Assembly (NCBI RefSeq): GCF_021044685.1
Contig: NZ_CP088014.1
Coordinates: 5,628,001-5,692,000, forward strand
DNA length: 64,000 bases
From: Bradyrhizobium daqingense
GTDB lineage: Bacteria; Pseudomonadota; Alphaproteobacteria; Rhizobiales; Xanthobacteraceae
Direction of reading: 5' to 3'
Position numbers and translations under genes: made by a program. Under the pieces are notes generated by a model. It searched no databases, was not told the DNA's origin, and was given only the letters and a program-made list of their open reading frames with translations. This document shows positions 50,689-58,479 of this stretch, one piece after another (position 1 is the stretch's first letter; each line of letters starts with the position of its first letter).

Positions 50689-52242
50689 ATGTTCCTCAAG
50701 CGGTCACTTTTTCCTCTATCAATCGCCATCGGTGCTTCATTGTGCAGCATCCCAGGGGCAGGTGCGGCAGATCGGCTCGAAGGTGCGATGACTTTCTGGG
50801 AGGCGCGCCTGCCATTCTGCGAAGGTTTCTTGTCAAAGGAATATAACGAACCAAAAACACGTGAAGATGGCACGACTTATTTCCTGCCTTGCAACGATGG
50901 CGACACAATTCTTTTCAGCGGGCTGACCTGCAGTGTGGGAGACAAGCGAGGGTGCGATACCGTCAAGAGATCGCAGGGACCTGATGGTCGATGGTGGCGC
51001 TCTCCGCGGAAGCTACGCGAAGGTGCCGCTGATGGAGGATCGGAGACAACTTTTAGCAACGACCATGCAGCCGGTGTATGGGCCTACATCGCAGAGGAGC
51101 GCGACACCGGAGCTTTTCGCAAATGGACAAACTGGATCAAAAGGAATGAAAAGATTCTCGGGTTTATTCCGAGATATTGCGAAGACAACCGTTGCGGTTT
51201 CAAATTCATGGATTGTCCCATGCTTGACCGGCTCGCTGTTGTCCTCAATGTTGCGAATCCGGTCTGTGACGAAGCTCCCCTCCCTCCATTACCCATTGTT
51301 CTGCCTTCACCCACGAAGATCATTCACGAAACCCGCAATGCACTCAATGGCGTGGAGAATGCCATTAAGAACCTACCCGGCGGTCAGCTCATCAAATACG
51401 AGCCAAGCAAGATCTTAGTAGAGAAGCAGCTCGCCGAAATGGAAAATCTCAGCACAAAACTTGAGGATCTTCGTTCGCGAATTATGGTGCTGGCGCGCGT
51501 TTCTGCCGACACGGCTGGAGTCATTGGACGACTAAATGCGATCGTGAACGATCCTGGTTTCTCTCGTCACAATATTGCGGTGGATGCTTATCTCTTGCAG
51601 AAGTACACGGCAATCGCGAGCCCGATGACTCAGGACGCGGTAAGGAAAGTCGCTGCGGTCGAACCAAAAAACGCCTTCATCAATTTCGTGGCGTACGGAC
51701 CAAGCCCTGAGATGGTCGGCTTGATTCTCGACAAGTGTCGCACAGAGGACCCGAAGGACGTAAGGCCGCGTTTCCAGTGGATTTGGGAACGCGCTGACAA
51801 TGACGCGAGCGATCCACCTCGCGACACTATGTATTGGGACTGTCTGTTTGCCGCTAAATTGTACAAGGGGGGCGCTGTTCAGAAAGTGTCACTGCCAGAG
51901 CTTCCCGGCATGATCGAACTCTATAAGGTGGAGCAAGCTGCATTCGACGGCGCCAAAACTCGCGCCGAGGAAGGTATCGCGGCGATTAATGCGTTAATCA
52001 AGAAGCCAACCGTGGGAAATGCTTTAGACGCCGCCACAACGCTGCAAGAAATCCCGCGGGAAGCGGTGGGCGGTGCCGCCGCGCAAGGGGCCGCTGCTGT
52101 AACGGGCGGCGTTGTTGGGGGCATTGCAGGAAAGAAGGCGGGCCAGCAAGCTGGCCAAGCAGCAGCAACAGTCACCAAGACCATCGCAAATCCTGGTCCG
52201 GCGGTTCGGAGAACTGTTAAAAGGGTCTGTCCGCGATGTTAA
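50689..52242 (+). CDS. Large secreted protein of unknown function
   Basis: A 517-residue protein with a signal peptide (MFLKRSLFPLSIAIGASLCS, cleavage expected near GAGA-AD). Eight or so cysteines lie in the first 200 residues (including CEGF, PCNDGD, LTCSVGDKRGC, YCEDNRC, DCPM), suggesting a disulfide-bonded domain. A long helical middle follows (about 210-300). The C-terminal 100 residues are Ala/Gly-rich with a Gly-zipper-like GGVVGGIAGKKAGQQAGQAAA. No known family is recognised. A membrane-inserting or adhesive role can only be guessed. Confidence 0.75.
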   Translation: MFLKRSLFPLSIAIGASLCSIPGAGAADRLEGAMTFWEARLPFCEGFLSKEYNEPKTREDGTTYFLPCNDGDTILFSGLTCSVGDKRGCDTVKRSQGPDGRWWRSPRKLREGAADGGSETTFSNDHAAGVWAYIAEERDTGAFRKWTNWIKRNEKILGFIPRYCEDNRCGFKFMDCPMLDRLAVVLNVANPVCDEAPLPPLPIVLPSPTKIIHETRNALNGVENAIKNLPGGQLIKYEPSKILVEKQLAEMENLSTKLEDLRSRIMVLARVSADTAGVIGRLNAIVNDPGFSRHNIAVDAYLLQKYTAIASPMTQDAVRKVAAVEPKNAFINFVAYGPSPEMVGLILDKCRTEDPKDVRPRFQWIWERADNDASDPPRDTMYWDCLFAAKLYKGGAVQKVSLPELPGMIELYKVEQAAFDGAKTRAEEGIAAINALIKKPTVGNALDAATTLQEIPREAVGGAAAQGAAAVTGGVVGGIAGKKAGQQAGQAAATVTKTIANPGPAVRRTVKRVCPRC

Positions 52243-52442
52243 GGTTTGCACGCTTCGCGATTGGCGCGACGCGGATATGCTTAGCGATCGCTGATGTGGC
52301 GCGCCAAGTATGTCTCGCAGATGCGCGCGAGTGCATTGCCTTGCGGCGACCGGTTCGGATTTGCATCGCCCGGCTTACGCGGCTGGATCGCAAGCTTGAT
52401 CGCCCGATCGACCGTCTCTCATTGATCGCCGTACAGTCGTAA
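52236..52442 (+). CDS. Small Cys-containing hypothetical protein, overlapping the previous gene
   Basis: A 68-residue protein whose ATG overlaps the end of the large secreted gene. It has a hydrophobic N-terminus (MLRFARFAIGATRICLAIAD) and an Arg-rich end. It could be translationally coupled, but coding quality is mediocre and it may not be expressed. Confidence 0.3.
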   Translation: MLRFARFAIGATRICLAIADVARQVCLADARECIALRRPVRICIARLTRLDRKLDRPIDRLSLIAVQS

Positions 52443-52745
52443 GTCGCGGTATGGGGACCGGTCGCCATCCGGCAATTCTGGCATCGCTTCCAACTCGCCG
52501 ACGCCGACGGACAGCCGCGAGAACTCGCCCTCGGTAATGCCGGTTAGCGATAGTTCAAAGCCGCCTTCGAGGAGGTCGTTCAATTCGAGCCGGAGCATCT
52601 CGTCATCCCACTCGGACGCATCTGTCAGCCGATTGTCGGCGATGACATAGGCGCGCTTCTGCTGATCGCTCCAACCGCGCGCGACGATGACCGGCACCTC
52701 GGGAATGGCGAGAAGCTTGCCCGCCGCCAGTCGCCCGCACAGTCG
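52419..52745 (-). pseudogene. Fragment of a ParB-domain DNA methyltransferase-like gene
   Basis: On the minus strand LAAGKLL then VPVIVARGWSDQQKRAYVIADNRLTDASEWDDEMLRLELNDLLEGGFELSLTGI matches the ParB/Sulfiredoxin-like domain found at the start of phage DNA methylases. The first half of the ParB domain and the entire methylase part are missing, and it ends at a stop (52419). Confidence 0.7.
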
Positions 52746-52819
52746 GGCGCGAGCTGCGCGCTGAGGGCGAGCGCAGTGCCCGCACCCTCTTCCTTGCTGC
52801 CGGCCGCGGCCCGCTCAGC

Positions 52820-53152
52820 ATGGCCGATGCTATGGAACTATCCCGTCGGTCGACCGCCAACGTGAACCGCACCATTGCAATAGACGTCGAGATCATGAGG
52901 GACACGGTTCAGCGCCTCCGCCACCCATCCGTTCCGCTTGTCGGCATCACCGTTGCGCGGGATTTGAAGATCGGTCTCGAGCGACACCGCGGCCAGCAAC
53001 TCGGCGCGCATACTCTTTCATCAGATCCTCGGCCGCAAACCTTCATGGGCCTCGAGATCATTGAGGATCCTGCGATGCCGAGCGGCACCTTTGAGATCAT
53101 CACCAACGGTGATGCATTTGCAGATCGCGTCCGCGAGATCAGGTCGCGGTAG
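52820..53152 (+). CDS. Hypothetical element-type protein
   Basis: A 110-residue protein. The C-terminal part FMGLEIIEDPAMPSGTFEIITNGDAFADR resembles a conserved type of small phage proteins that carry the sequence GLxIxEDPxMPxG. The first 70 residues look less coding-like, and the start could lie later. Function unknown. Confidence 0.45.
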   Translation: MADAMELSRRSTANVNRTIAIDVEIMRDTVQRLRHPSVPLVGITVARDLKIGLERHRGQQLGAHTLSSDPRPQTFMGLEIIEDPAMPSGTFEIITNGDAFADRVREIRSR

Positions 53153-53165
53153 CGGGATCGTCGAG

Positions 53166-53240
53166 TGGTCGCAGGCGCCGGGGTCAAACCGGCCTAGTCG
53201 CCCTTATGGGGAGCAACCCCTACTCTGCCGAGGGCCTGCG
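53166..53240 (-). tRNA. tRNA-Met-like gene (anticodon CAT)
   Basis: Minus-strand sequence with a perfect 7-base acceptor stem (CGCAGGC / GCCTGCG), discriminator A and encoded CCA, a perfect T-stem (GCCGG / CCGGC), and an anticodon stem (TGCTC / GGGCG with G-T pairs) whose loop CCCATAA gives CAT. Unusual: position 33 is C rather than T, position 8 is C, and the T-loop is TTTGACC instead of TTCGAAT. It lies only seven bases after a second tRNA-like gene. Confidence 0.6.
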
Positions 53241-53247
53241 ATGAATT

Positions 53248-53326
53248 GGGAGAGCGCGCCTGGATTCGAACCAGCGAATGCCGGGATCAAAACCCGGTGC
53301 CTTCAACCGGACTTGGCTACGCGCCC
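53248..53326 (-). tRNA. tRNA-Gln-like gene (anticodon TTG)
   Basis: Minus-strand: acceptor GGGCGCG / CGCGCTC (one G-T pair), D-arm GCC...GGC, anticodon stem CCGGG/CCCGG with loop TTTTGAT (anticodon TTG), T-arm CTGG-TTCGAAT-CCAG with one mismatched outer pair. The end reads TCCC instead of CCA. It is more canonical than its neighbour. Confidence 0.7.
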
Positions 53327-53461
53327 GAAATGGTCCTGCCAGAGATCTCTAGCCGTTGATCTAAGTGAAGGTGAACGCTGAGTCTTGCGACGCTCACGCT
53401 TGACGGTAAATGGCACGAGTTTCACATTAAATCCCGAGTTTAAAATGAGTCGGGGATTGCC

Positions 53462-53533
53462 GTGGGTATTTACTTACTCTCACTCGCGGCGTGCATTGTC
53501 GGGGTTCTTCTGTTCATGGCATTCCATCGATAG
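53462..53533 (+). CDS. 23-residue one-helix membrane peptide
   Basis: GTG 53462 reads MGIYLLSLAACIVGVLLFMA then FHR and stop: a single membrane helix with a short polar end. Upstream CGGGGA may act as the ribosome site. Confidence 0.4.
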   Translation: MGIYLLSLAACIVGVLLFMAFHR

Positions 53534-53656
53534 GGCCGACAGCGGACGCAAGCGTTACCGTGAATCCTCAACCCAAAGCCGAAATTAACAATACAAGCTG
53601 GTTGATTTTGACTGTGCACAAATGCGCGCGTTCAATTCCAAAGATTGGAGGCGAAC

Positions 53657-53743
53657 GTGTTATTCAATTTATTGCTCGTTATGCTCATCGGCGTCAGTGT
53701 AGCGGTCCTTATCGCCCATGCGATTGACGCAATCCGTTCGTGA
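53657..53743 (+). CDS. 28-residue one-helix membrane peptide
   Basis: GTG 53657 follows TTGGAGGCGAAC and reads MLFNLLLVMLIGVSVAVLIA then HAIDAIRS. A single membrane helix with a clear ribosome site. It is the third such peptide in the region. Confidence 0.5.
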   Translation: MLFNLLLVMLIGVSVAVLIAHAIDAIRS

Positions 53744-53978
53744 GGCCGGCTCGCATACCCCTCCTTCGCGGGTTCAATCGGACAGCACGCGGTTTCTGAT
53801 CTGCAGTGCTTGCGCGGCCCTTAACTGCGCCCAAGCGATGGTCTACAGGCACACTTGGAACCATCAGCGCGCTCGCGTCCAGCCGGGTCGGAACGACACT
53901 GAGACGCTCACACCCTCTTTTTCGCGAACCTCCTCGTGGTTAGGCATCGGAGCTCCGGCGTATGCAGCCCCCCGCGCT

Positions 53979-54710
53979 TCAGTAGCGCAGTCTCACCGCA
54001 TGTCGAAGCGAGCGGCTCGTACTTAGGATGGAGAGCATCCCCAGCATCATCAGCAATACGCCTAGCCAAGTTGCCGTCCGGCTCGCCGTCTGATTAGCAG
54101 CCTCCACGAGCCGCACTCCGATCGGCATGGCCGGGGGTTCGGGCGAAGCCACCACATGATCGGCCGGCGCGGCCGCTAGAAGTTGCTCAACATCGACTTG
54201 GCTAAGCACTGAGGACCGGGACCGGCGGCCAACCGCAGAGATGAGGGTAGCCGACATCGGAGCGGCGCCGGTATCGAGATCGAAGGTAGCATCAGCCGCC
54301 TTAACTTCGACGTGAGGCGGCCGGTACGACTCGGCCGTTGCCGAGCGCAGCAACTCTGCGCGTGCATCGATGATCTCGCTTTGTCTAGGCGCCGAGGTCC
54401 CGCCGCTCTTGTCCAAACTGGTGGCCCCAATTTTAGCCACGCGCTGACGAATGGTCTTCTTCACCTTCGCGACACCCTCGGTCAGGAACCAGCATTTGCG
54501 GTGCCCGTCCATTCGATACACCCAATGCTGGCCGTCAGGGGTTGAGCTGCCCGGCCGTCCCAAGCATTCCAGTTGCGGTGGAGAGGTCATCGTAGGCTGG
54601 GGTGCAGCGGCAATGAAAATATCGGCAAAAGGATTAGAGGAAGCAGGGACCGCCAAAAGACTTGCAGTTAGAACCAAACTGACGAAGCACAATCGCGAGT
54701 AACCGGACAT
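53979..54710 (-). CDS. Exported membrane protein of unknown function
   Basis: A 243-residue protein with a signal-like N-terminus (MSGYSRLCFVSLVLTASLLAVPAS), then the segment LECLGRPGSSTPDGQHWVYRMDGHRKCWFLTEG, a Cys-pair motif common in small Bradyrhizobium exported proteins, and a C-terminal membrane helix (LGVLLMMLGMLSILS). The middle is disordered. It is probably periplasmic, anchored at its C-terminus. Confidence 0.75.
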   Translation of the reverse strand: MSGYSRLCFVSLVLTASLLAVPASSNPFADIFIAAAPQPTMTSPPQLECLGRPGSSTPDGQHWVYRMDGHRKCWFLTEGVAKVKKTIRQRVAKIGATSLDKSGGTSAPRQSEIIDARAELLRSATAESYRPPHVEVKAADATFDLDTGAAPMSATLISAVGRRSRSSVLSQVDVEQLLAAAPADHVVASPEPPAMPIGVRLVEAANQTASRTATWLGVLLMMLGMLSILSTSRSLRHAVRLRY

Positions 54711-55096
54711 CGAGAACTCCCGGTGTTACGCCCCCCATCCCGGCACAAGCCTTCGCAACAACATGGGCCCCCATGCGGCTTAAATCTGGCAGGGCAATGA
54801 ATTATTGTGCGCCTGACATCCATCTGACTCAAATATGCCGGTCCAGCTCTTCCGGTGAAGACCTAGCCTTGTCATGTCAGCAAAGCCCATCCGCAATCCA
54901 AATTCAGCCGAGAGCCATCCAACGCCCCGATCGCAACATTTCGGTGATAGGTCGTGAACACTGACCAAGACTATCCTAGAAACTGCGAGCGGCAGTTCTT
55001 CAAAGCCGCCAGAAGCGAGCATCTTTTTGCTGGTTTTTCCCGAATGAGAATGTCAGACTAGTTTCTATTGAGAAATTGATTTTCAGGGACATTGCG
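54711..55096. other. Gap with one small possible gene
   Basis: Mostly non-coding, about 390 bases. A 35-codon frame from GTG 54954 to 55061 (MNTDQDYPRNCERQFFKAAR...) is the only coding-like piece. Confidence 0.4.
54954..55061 (+). CDS. Possible 35-residue peptide
   Basis: GTG 54954 reads MNTDQDYPRNCERQFFKAAR and ends RMRMSD. Codon choice is plausible but the ribosome site is weak. It could be a chance frame. Confidence 0.25.
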   Translation: MNTDQDYPRNCERQFFKAARSEHLFAGFSRMRMSD

Positions 55097-55402
55097 ATGG
55101 GAAAACCTGCCGTTTCCCGTGATGCATTCCGCGGGTTGTTCGCATTCTATGCAGCGAAGGCTCACCACGAACATAAGACCGAAGGCGAACACTGCCTGCT
55201 GCGGCTGTTCGGATCTGCGGAAGACATCCCCGATAGCTTGCTATTGCTATGGTCGGACAGAGCCGAACTGCTCGGCTCCGAGACCGTTGGATGCATATTG
55301 GAGCCGCGAGCCCGTCAAATCACAGAGGGCAACGCGCGGTACGACCATGCCAGCGACTTCCTGCACACACTGCTGAGAGACCTCGGAAGAAAAGTGCAGT
55401 GA
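55097..55402 (+). CDS. Hypothetical protein
   Basis: A 101-residue helical protein (MGKPAVSRDAFRGLFAFYAA...). It is rich in His and Glu near the N-terminus (AHHEHKTEGEHC). Not recognised. It is convergent with the cold-shock gene. Confidence 0.55.
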   Translation: MGKPAVSRDAFRGLFAFYAAKAHHEHKTEGEHCLLRLFGSAEDIPDSLLLLWSDRAELLGSETVGCILEPRARQITEGNARYDHASDFLHTLLRDLGRKVQ

Positions 55403-55433
55403 TTAAATCCATTGTCTATCGTCGCTGCACCGG

Positions 55434-55637
55434 TCAGACCCGCAGATTTTCTGCGCTGCTCTTGCCCCCCTTACGATCAAGCTGGACTTCATACGAGACC
55501 TTCTGCCCCTCAGCCAAGCCCGATAGCCCGGCGCGCTCCACCGCGCTGACGTGAACAAAAACATCCTGGCCACCGTCATCGGGTTGGATGAAACCAAACC
55601 CCTTCGGATTGAACCATTTCAAAGTGCCTGTTGCCAC
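55434..55637 (-). CDS. Cold-shock protein (CspA family)
   Basis: A 67-residue single-domain nucleic-acid-binding protein. RNP1 KGFGFIQPDDG and RNP2 DVFVHVSAVE motifs are intact, with GTLKWFNPKGFGFI at the start. GTG 55637 after GGGAGGCG is chosen; a longer frame begins at 55658. It is expected to act as an RNA chaperone. Confidence 0.93.
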   Translation of the reverse strand: MATGTLKWFNPKGFGFIQPDDGGQDVFVHVSAVERAGLSGLAEGQKVSYEVQLDRKGGKSSAENLRV

Positions 55638-55922
55638 GTCCGCCTCCCGGTTGAACAATGACCGTAGCCTAAGTCGTTCCGCTTAGGGCTGACAAGCAAA
55701 TCTGGACGACCCCAAAATCGGGAAGTGCGCGAGGCACCAATCGTCGAAGCAGGCGAATTCAGGCGTCCGCCGCTGAATGTGAACTAGTTCACACGTCGGG
55801 AAAGAAAAGCTCACTAGCATAGACACTTGCGCAGACGAACATACGCAATGTCTTGCAATTTGCTCGGGGTCGCCTGCCCCGTTTATCCGAATGGATTTGC
55901 GTATCCGTCGCGGGACACAACG

Positions 55923-56117
55923 ATGATCAACGACCGTTTAACGCGTGCACATCGCAACAATATTGGGCGCTATCGTCTCTTATTGCAAAGCAATCTAACG
56001 GAGTGCGAGCGCCAGTTTGTCGAAAGACGATTGAGCGAAGAGCAATCTAAACTTGAAGTATTGCTCAGTTCGTGCTCGCGCGAAGCGGGGCGATCTATTG
56101 AATGCGTCCCCAAATAG
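55923..56117 (+). CDS. Small helical hypothetical protein
   Basis: A 64-residue protein, MINDRLTRAHRNNIGRYRLL..., ending in a Cys-containing tail. It is predicted as two helices. ATG 55923 has CGGGA upstream, so the longer upstream frame is not used. Unknown. Confidence 0.5.
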   Translation: MINDRLTRAHRNNIGRYRLLLQSNLTECERQFVERRLSEEQSKLEVLLSSCSREAGRSIECVPK

Positions 56118-56171
56118 CCAGTTGCGCTCGCTCTTCGGTTGCGGTTGGCTCACCATTTTAGGGTTTAACCG

Positions 56172-56360
56172 ATGGCGATCCAATTGCTTGTGGCAAAGGT
56201 TCTTAGAGACGAGCTTGCTTTACTAGGCATTCGAACCTTAACCGAACAGGAGTCCGAGACCATTGCTGCTCGGATCTTCGAGCGGATTACGGAGCTCAAG
56301 CTAGATCTTGCCGCCCGGGACTTCGTGATCCCCTCGAGCGGCGGCAACGGCACAACGTGA
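56172..56360 (+). CDS. Small hypothetical protein
   Basis: A 62-residue acidic helical protein (MAIQLLVAKVLRDELALLGI...). Its stop lies about 100 bases before the next probable start. Unknown. Confidence 0.5.
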   Translation: MAIQLLVAKVLRDELALLGIRTLTEQESETIAARIFERITELKLDLAARDFVIPSSGGNGTT

Positions 56361-56455
56361 GAACCTTGAACAAGGGGGTACTTGCGCAATCGTGCAATGG
56401 CTTGTGGATATTCTCCATTAGGTCAATGCAACTGTATTTTCCGAATCGAGGCTCC

Positions 56456-56656
56456 ATGGTCGCTCGCTTATGCGTCGCATTTGCGAGGTTTCTAGGCGTG
56501 GGCCAGTTTCTGTCGATGCTGCTGCTAACAACAGCTGTAGTCCTAACCGTATGCTTCGGGGTGGCAGCCTGGCGCCTCTCCGGAGAAAAGGACGTCGACA
56601 TCACGGGCCAAATTCCAAGCCAGTCCTATGGCTGGAAGGCGCCAGCCAACCGATAG
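56456..56656 (+). CDS. Small membrane protein
   Basis: A 66-residue protein with a membrane helix (FLSMLLLTTAVVLTVCFGVAAW) and a Pro/Gln tail. The ATG at 56456 has GAGG at the proper spacing, so the longer frame from GTG 56357 is probably not used. Unknown. Confidence 0.5.
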   Translation: MVARLCVAFARFLGVGQFLSMLLLTTAVVLTVCFGVAAWRLSGEKDVDITGQIPSQSYGWKAPANR

Positions 56657-56963
56657 CCCTCCCATAGCGCCGCGCGTGAAATCTGGATCGTCCTAGCGGA
56701 ACGAGGCCCTCTCCGCCGGTCCAGGCAGGGAGCCGTTTCACGATGGATAGAATCTCCGGTTTAAAGCCACAGCGGACCTAGGAGCTGCGGGAGAAGGATC
56801 GGCCGGCTGAGAACAAGCTCGCTGGCCCGAAGCCACCTATCGCGAGACTGCCATTGCTCTGCCGCTCCTGCCAATTCATCCGTATTTTTACCGACTCGGA
56901 GGAGTATCTATTGCTCTCCCGCAGCGGTTGCGCTTGAAGTCTTTTCGACTGGGGGATTTGAGC
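56657..56963. other. Gap with a frame interrupted by a stop
   Basis: About 300 bases with no intact gene. A frame with ATG 56743 reads MDRISGLKPQRT, a TAG, then ELREKDRPAENKLAGPKPPI and further coding-like residues to 56937. Confidence 0.45.
56743..56937 (+). pseudogene. Possible small gene with an in-frame stop
   Basis: Reads MDRISGLKPQRT-stop-ELREKDRPAENKLAGPKP... LCRSCQFIRIFTDSEEYLLLSRSGCA-stop. The part after the TAG has a C-x2-C pair and good coding appearance. A truncated or decaying gene is the simplest view. Confidence 0.3.
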
Positions 56964-57701
56964 ATGCGCATTTTCATGGTCGCGGCGGGCTGCGTCACGC
57001 TGGCCGGCTGCATGACGGCCGGCGAGACTGTTTCATTCAAGGCGTCCAATCCGCAGCAAAAAGCTCTCATGAGGGACGGGCAGCCCGCCCTCGTCTCCCG
57101 GCAGAAAAGCTCCGTGCTCCTCGTTCGACCGGCAGCCCGTCAGCTGCAGGCGAACGGACGGCCCGTATTCGTGGTGGGCATCAATAACCTGAGCCGCCAG
57201 CCTGTCGAATTCCGGGTTGGACCAGTCGAGGCAGTGCAGCACGCCGCCGGCTCGGACTTCGAAATGAAGATCGTGACCTACGAGATGCTGGTGCAAGAGG
57301 AAAAGAACCGGCAGGTCGCCGCTGCGCTGCTCACGGGAGTGGCGGCCGGCGCCAACGCATACAGCGCCTCTCGAGCCGGCTATGGCCACTACACGACGCC
57401 GAGCGGTCGAACTGGCACTTTCTACAGCCCTACCGCAGCAGCGATCGCTCAGGGCAACGCAGCCGCTCAGAACGAAGCGATGATCTCTGCCACCATCGAG
57501 ACAGGCCAGCGCAACATGGCCGTGCTGGAGCAGGCCGTGATAAAAGACAATACCCTACCCCCTGGTGAGTGGTTCGGAGGTCAACTGCACCTTGCGCCAC
57601 CAACCGACCAGGGCGGAGCTCAAAAGAGTTACACGATCGTAATCACTGTGGGCTCCGATCGTCATGTCATTGACGTCGCGCAGGGACCGCCTGGAGTTTA
57701 G
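56964..57701 (+). CDS. Lipoprotein of unknown function
   Basis: A 245-residue lipoprotein (MRIFMVAAGCVTLAGCMTAG, lipobox LAGC). A predicted beta-rich domain (SSVLLVRPAARQLQANGRPVFVVGINNLSRQPVEFRVGPV) is followed by an Ala/Gly-rich middle, and it ends with VVITVGSDRH-like strands. ATG 56964 is chosen because it directly precedes the signal sequence. It is followed four bases later by another exported protein gene, so the two are likely co-transcribed. Confidence 0.75.
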   Translation: MRIFMVAAGCVTLAGCMTAGETVSFKASNPQQKALMRDGQPALVSRQKSSVLLVRPAARQLQANGRPVFVVGINNLSRQPVEFRVGPVEAVQHAAGSDFEMKIVTYEMLVQEEKNRQVAAALLTGVAAGANAYSASRAGYGHYTTPSGRTGTFYSPTAAAIAQGNAAAQNEAMISATIETGQRNMAVLEQAVIKDNTLPPGEWFGGQLHLAPPTDQGGAQKSYTIVITVGSDRHVIDVAQGPPGV

Positions 57702-57704
57702 CAG

Positions 57705-57998
57705 ATGACATTCAGAGGCTGCATCTGTTGGCGGCTGACCACGGCAATCGCTCTCCTCGCTGCCGCGTGCACGTCTGCTTACGCAGCCTGTGGCGATAAC
57801 GGCGGCCCGGGATATCGAAACCAGTCTGGGAAGTGTGTCGGATGGGAAGCGCTCGCGCGCCAATGCGGCAATCCACCCTCCACGCACTGCACACCCGAGA
57901 ACGTCGCTGCGGAATCGTCTGATGCTGCAGCAAAGGGCTCCACTATACGCGCCCTCATGGATCGCGCTCATGCAGATAGAGCTCGCTCCAACCGGTAG
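57705..57998 (+). CDS. Small exported Cys-rich protein
   Basis: A 97-residue protein with a signal sequence (MTFRGCICWRLTTAIALLAA) and, in the mature part, four Cys spaced as CGDNGGPGYRNQSGKC and CGNPPSTHC. This pattern suggests two disulfides. It is likely periplasmic and probably functions with the lipoprotein encoded just upstream. Confidence 0.65.
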   Translation: MTFRGCICWRLTTAIALLAAACTSAYAACGDNGGPGYRNQSGKCVGWEALARQCGNPPSTHCTPENVAAESSDAAAKGSTIRALMDRAHADRARSNR

Positions 57999-58079
57999 CA
58001 GTCGCTGGCGCAGGGCATACTAGGTGCCCGCCAGACTACCCAACTTTTGCAGTTGACCAAGGCAGAAGTGCCCTGACCG

Positions 58080-58349
58080 ATGATCGTGACTGAGGTACAG
58101 GATCAGGCCATAGCTGCGCGAATGGCGCTGATCGTTGGCGCGAGCCGGTTCGACAGGCTCTTCAAAGCCGTTCGATTTGACGAGGTCGACGGCGATATCC
58201 TCTACGTTTATGCCCTAGATGAGGACGCGGCGGCTGAGATGGAGGACGAGTTCGCACTGCACATTTCGATCATCGCCTCTAAGATCCTCGATCGGCAGAT
58301 CAATGTAGTGCTCGTGCTTCCGCGGCAACTTATGAAGTCTGAACGGTAG
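58080..58349 (+). CDS. Hypothetical protein
   Basis: An 89-residue acidic protein (MIVTEVQDQAIAARMALIVG...). It has alternating strands and helices (GDILYVYALDEDAAAEMEDEFALHISIIASKIL). No domain recognised. Confidence 0.55.
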   Translation: MIVTEVQDQAIAARMALIVGASRFDRLFKAVRFDEVDGDILYVYALDEDAAAEMEDEFALHISIIASKILDRQINVVLVLPRQLMKSER

Positions 58350-58479
58350 CGGAGCTTGGCACCTCCAGGCGTTCGTGAGATTAGGCGCCATCATTCGATC
58401 GGCGGCAGCTCGCGCTCTGGAAGGTAGAGGACTTGCAGAACGCCCCACGTATGGCGCGACCTTCGGTCGGCCTTCGTGC

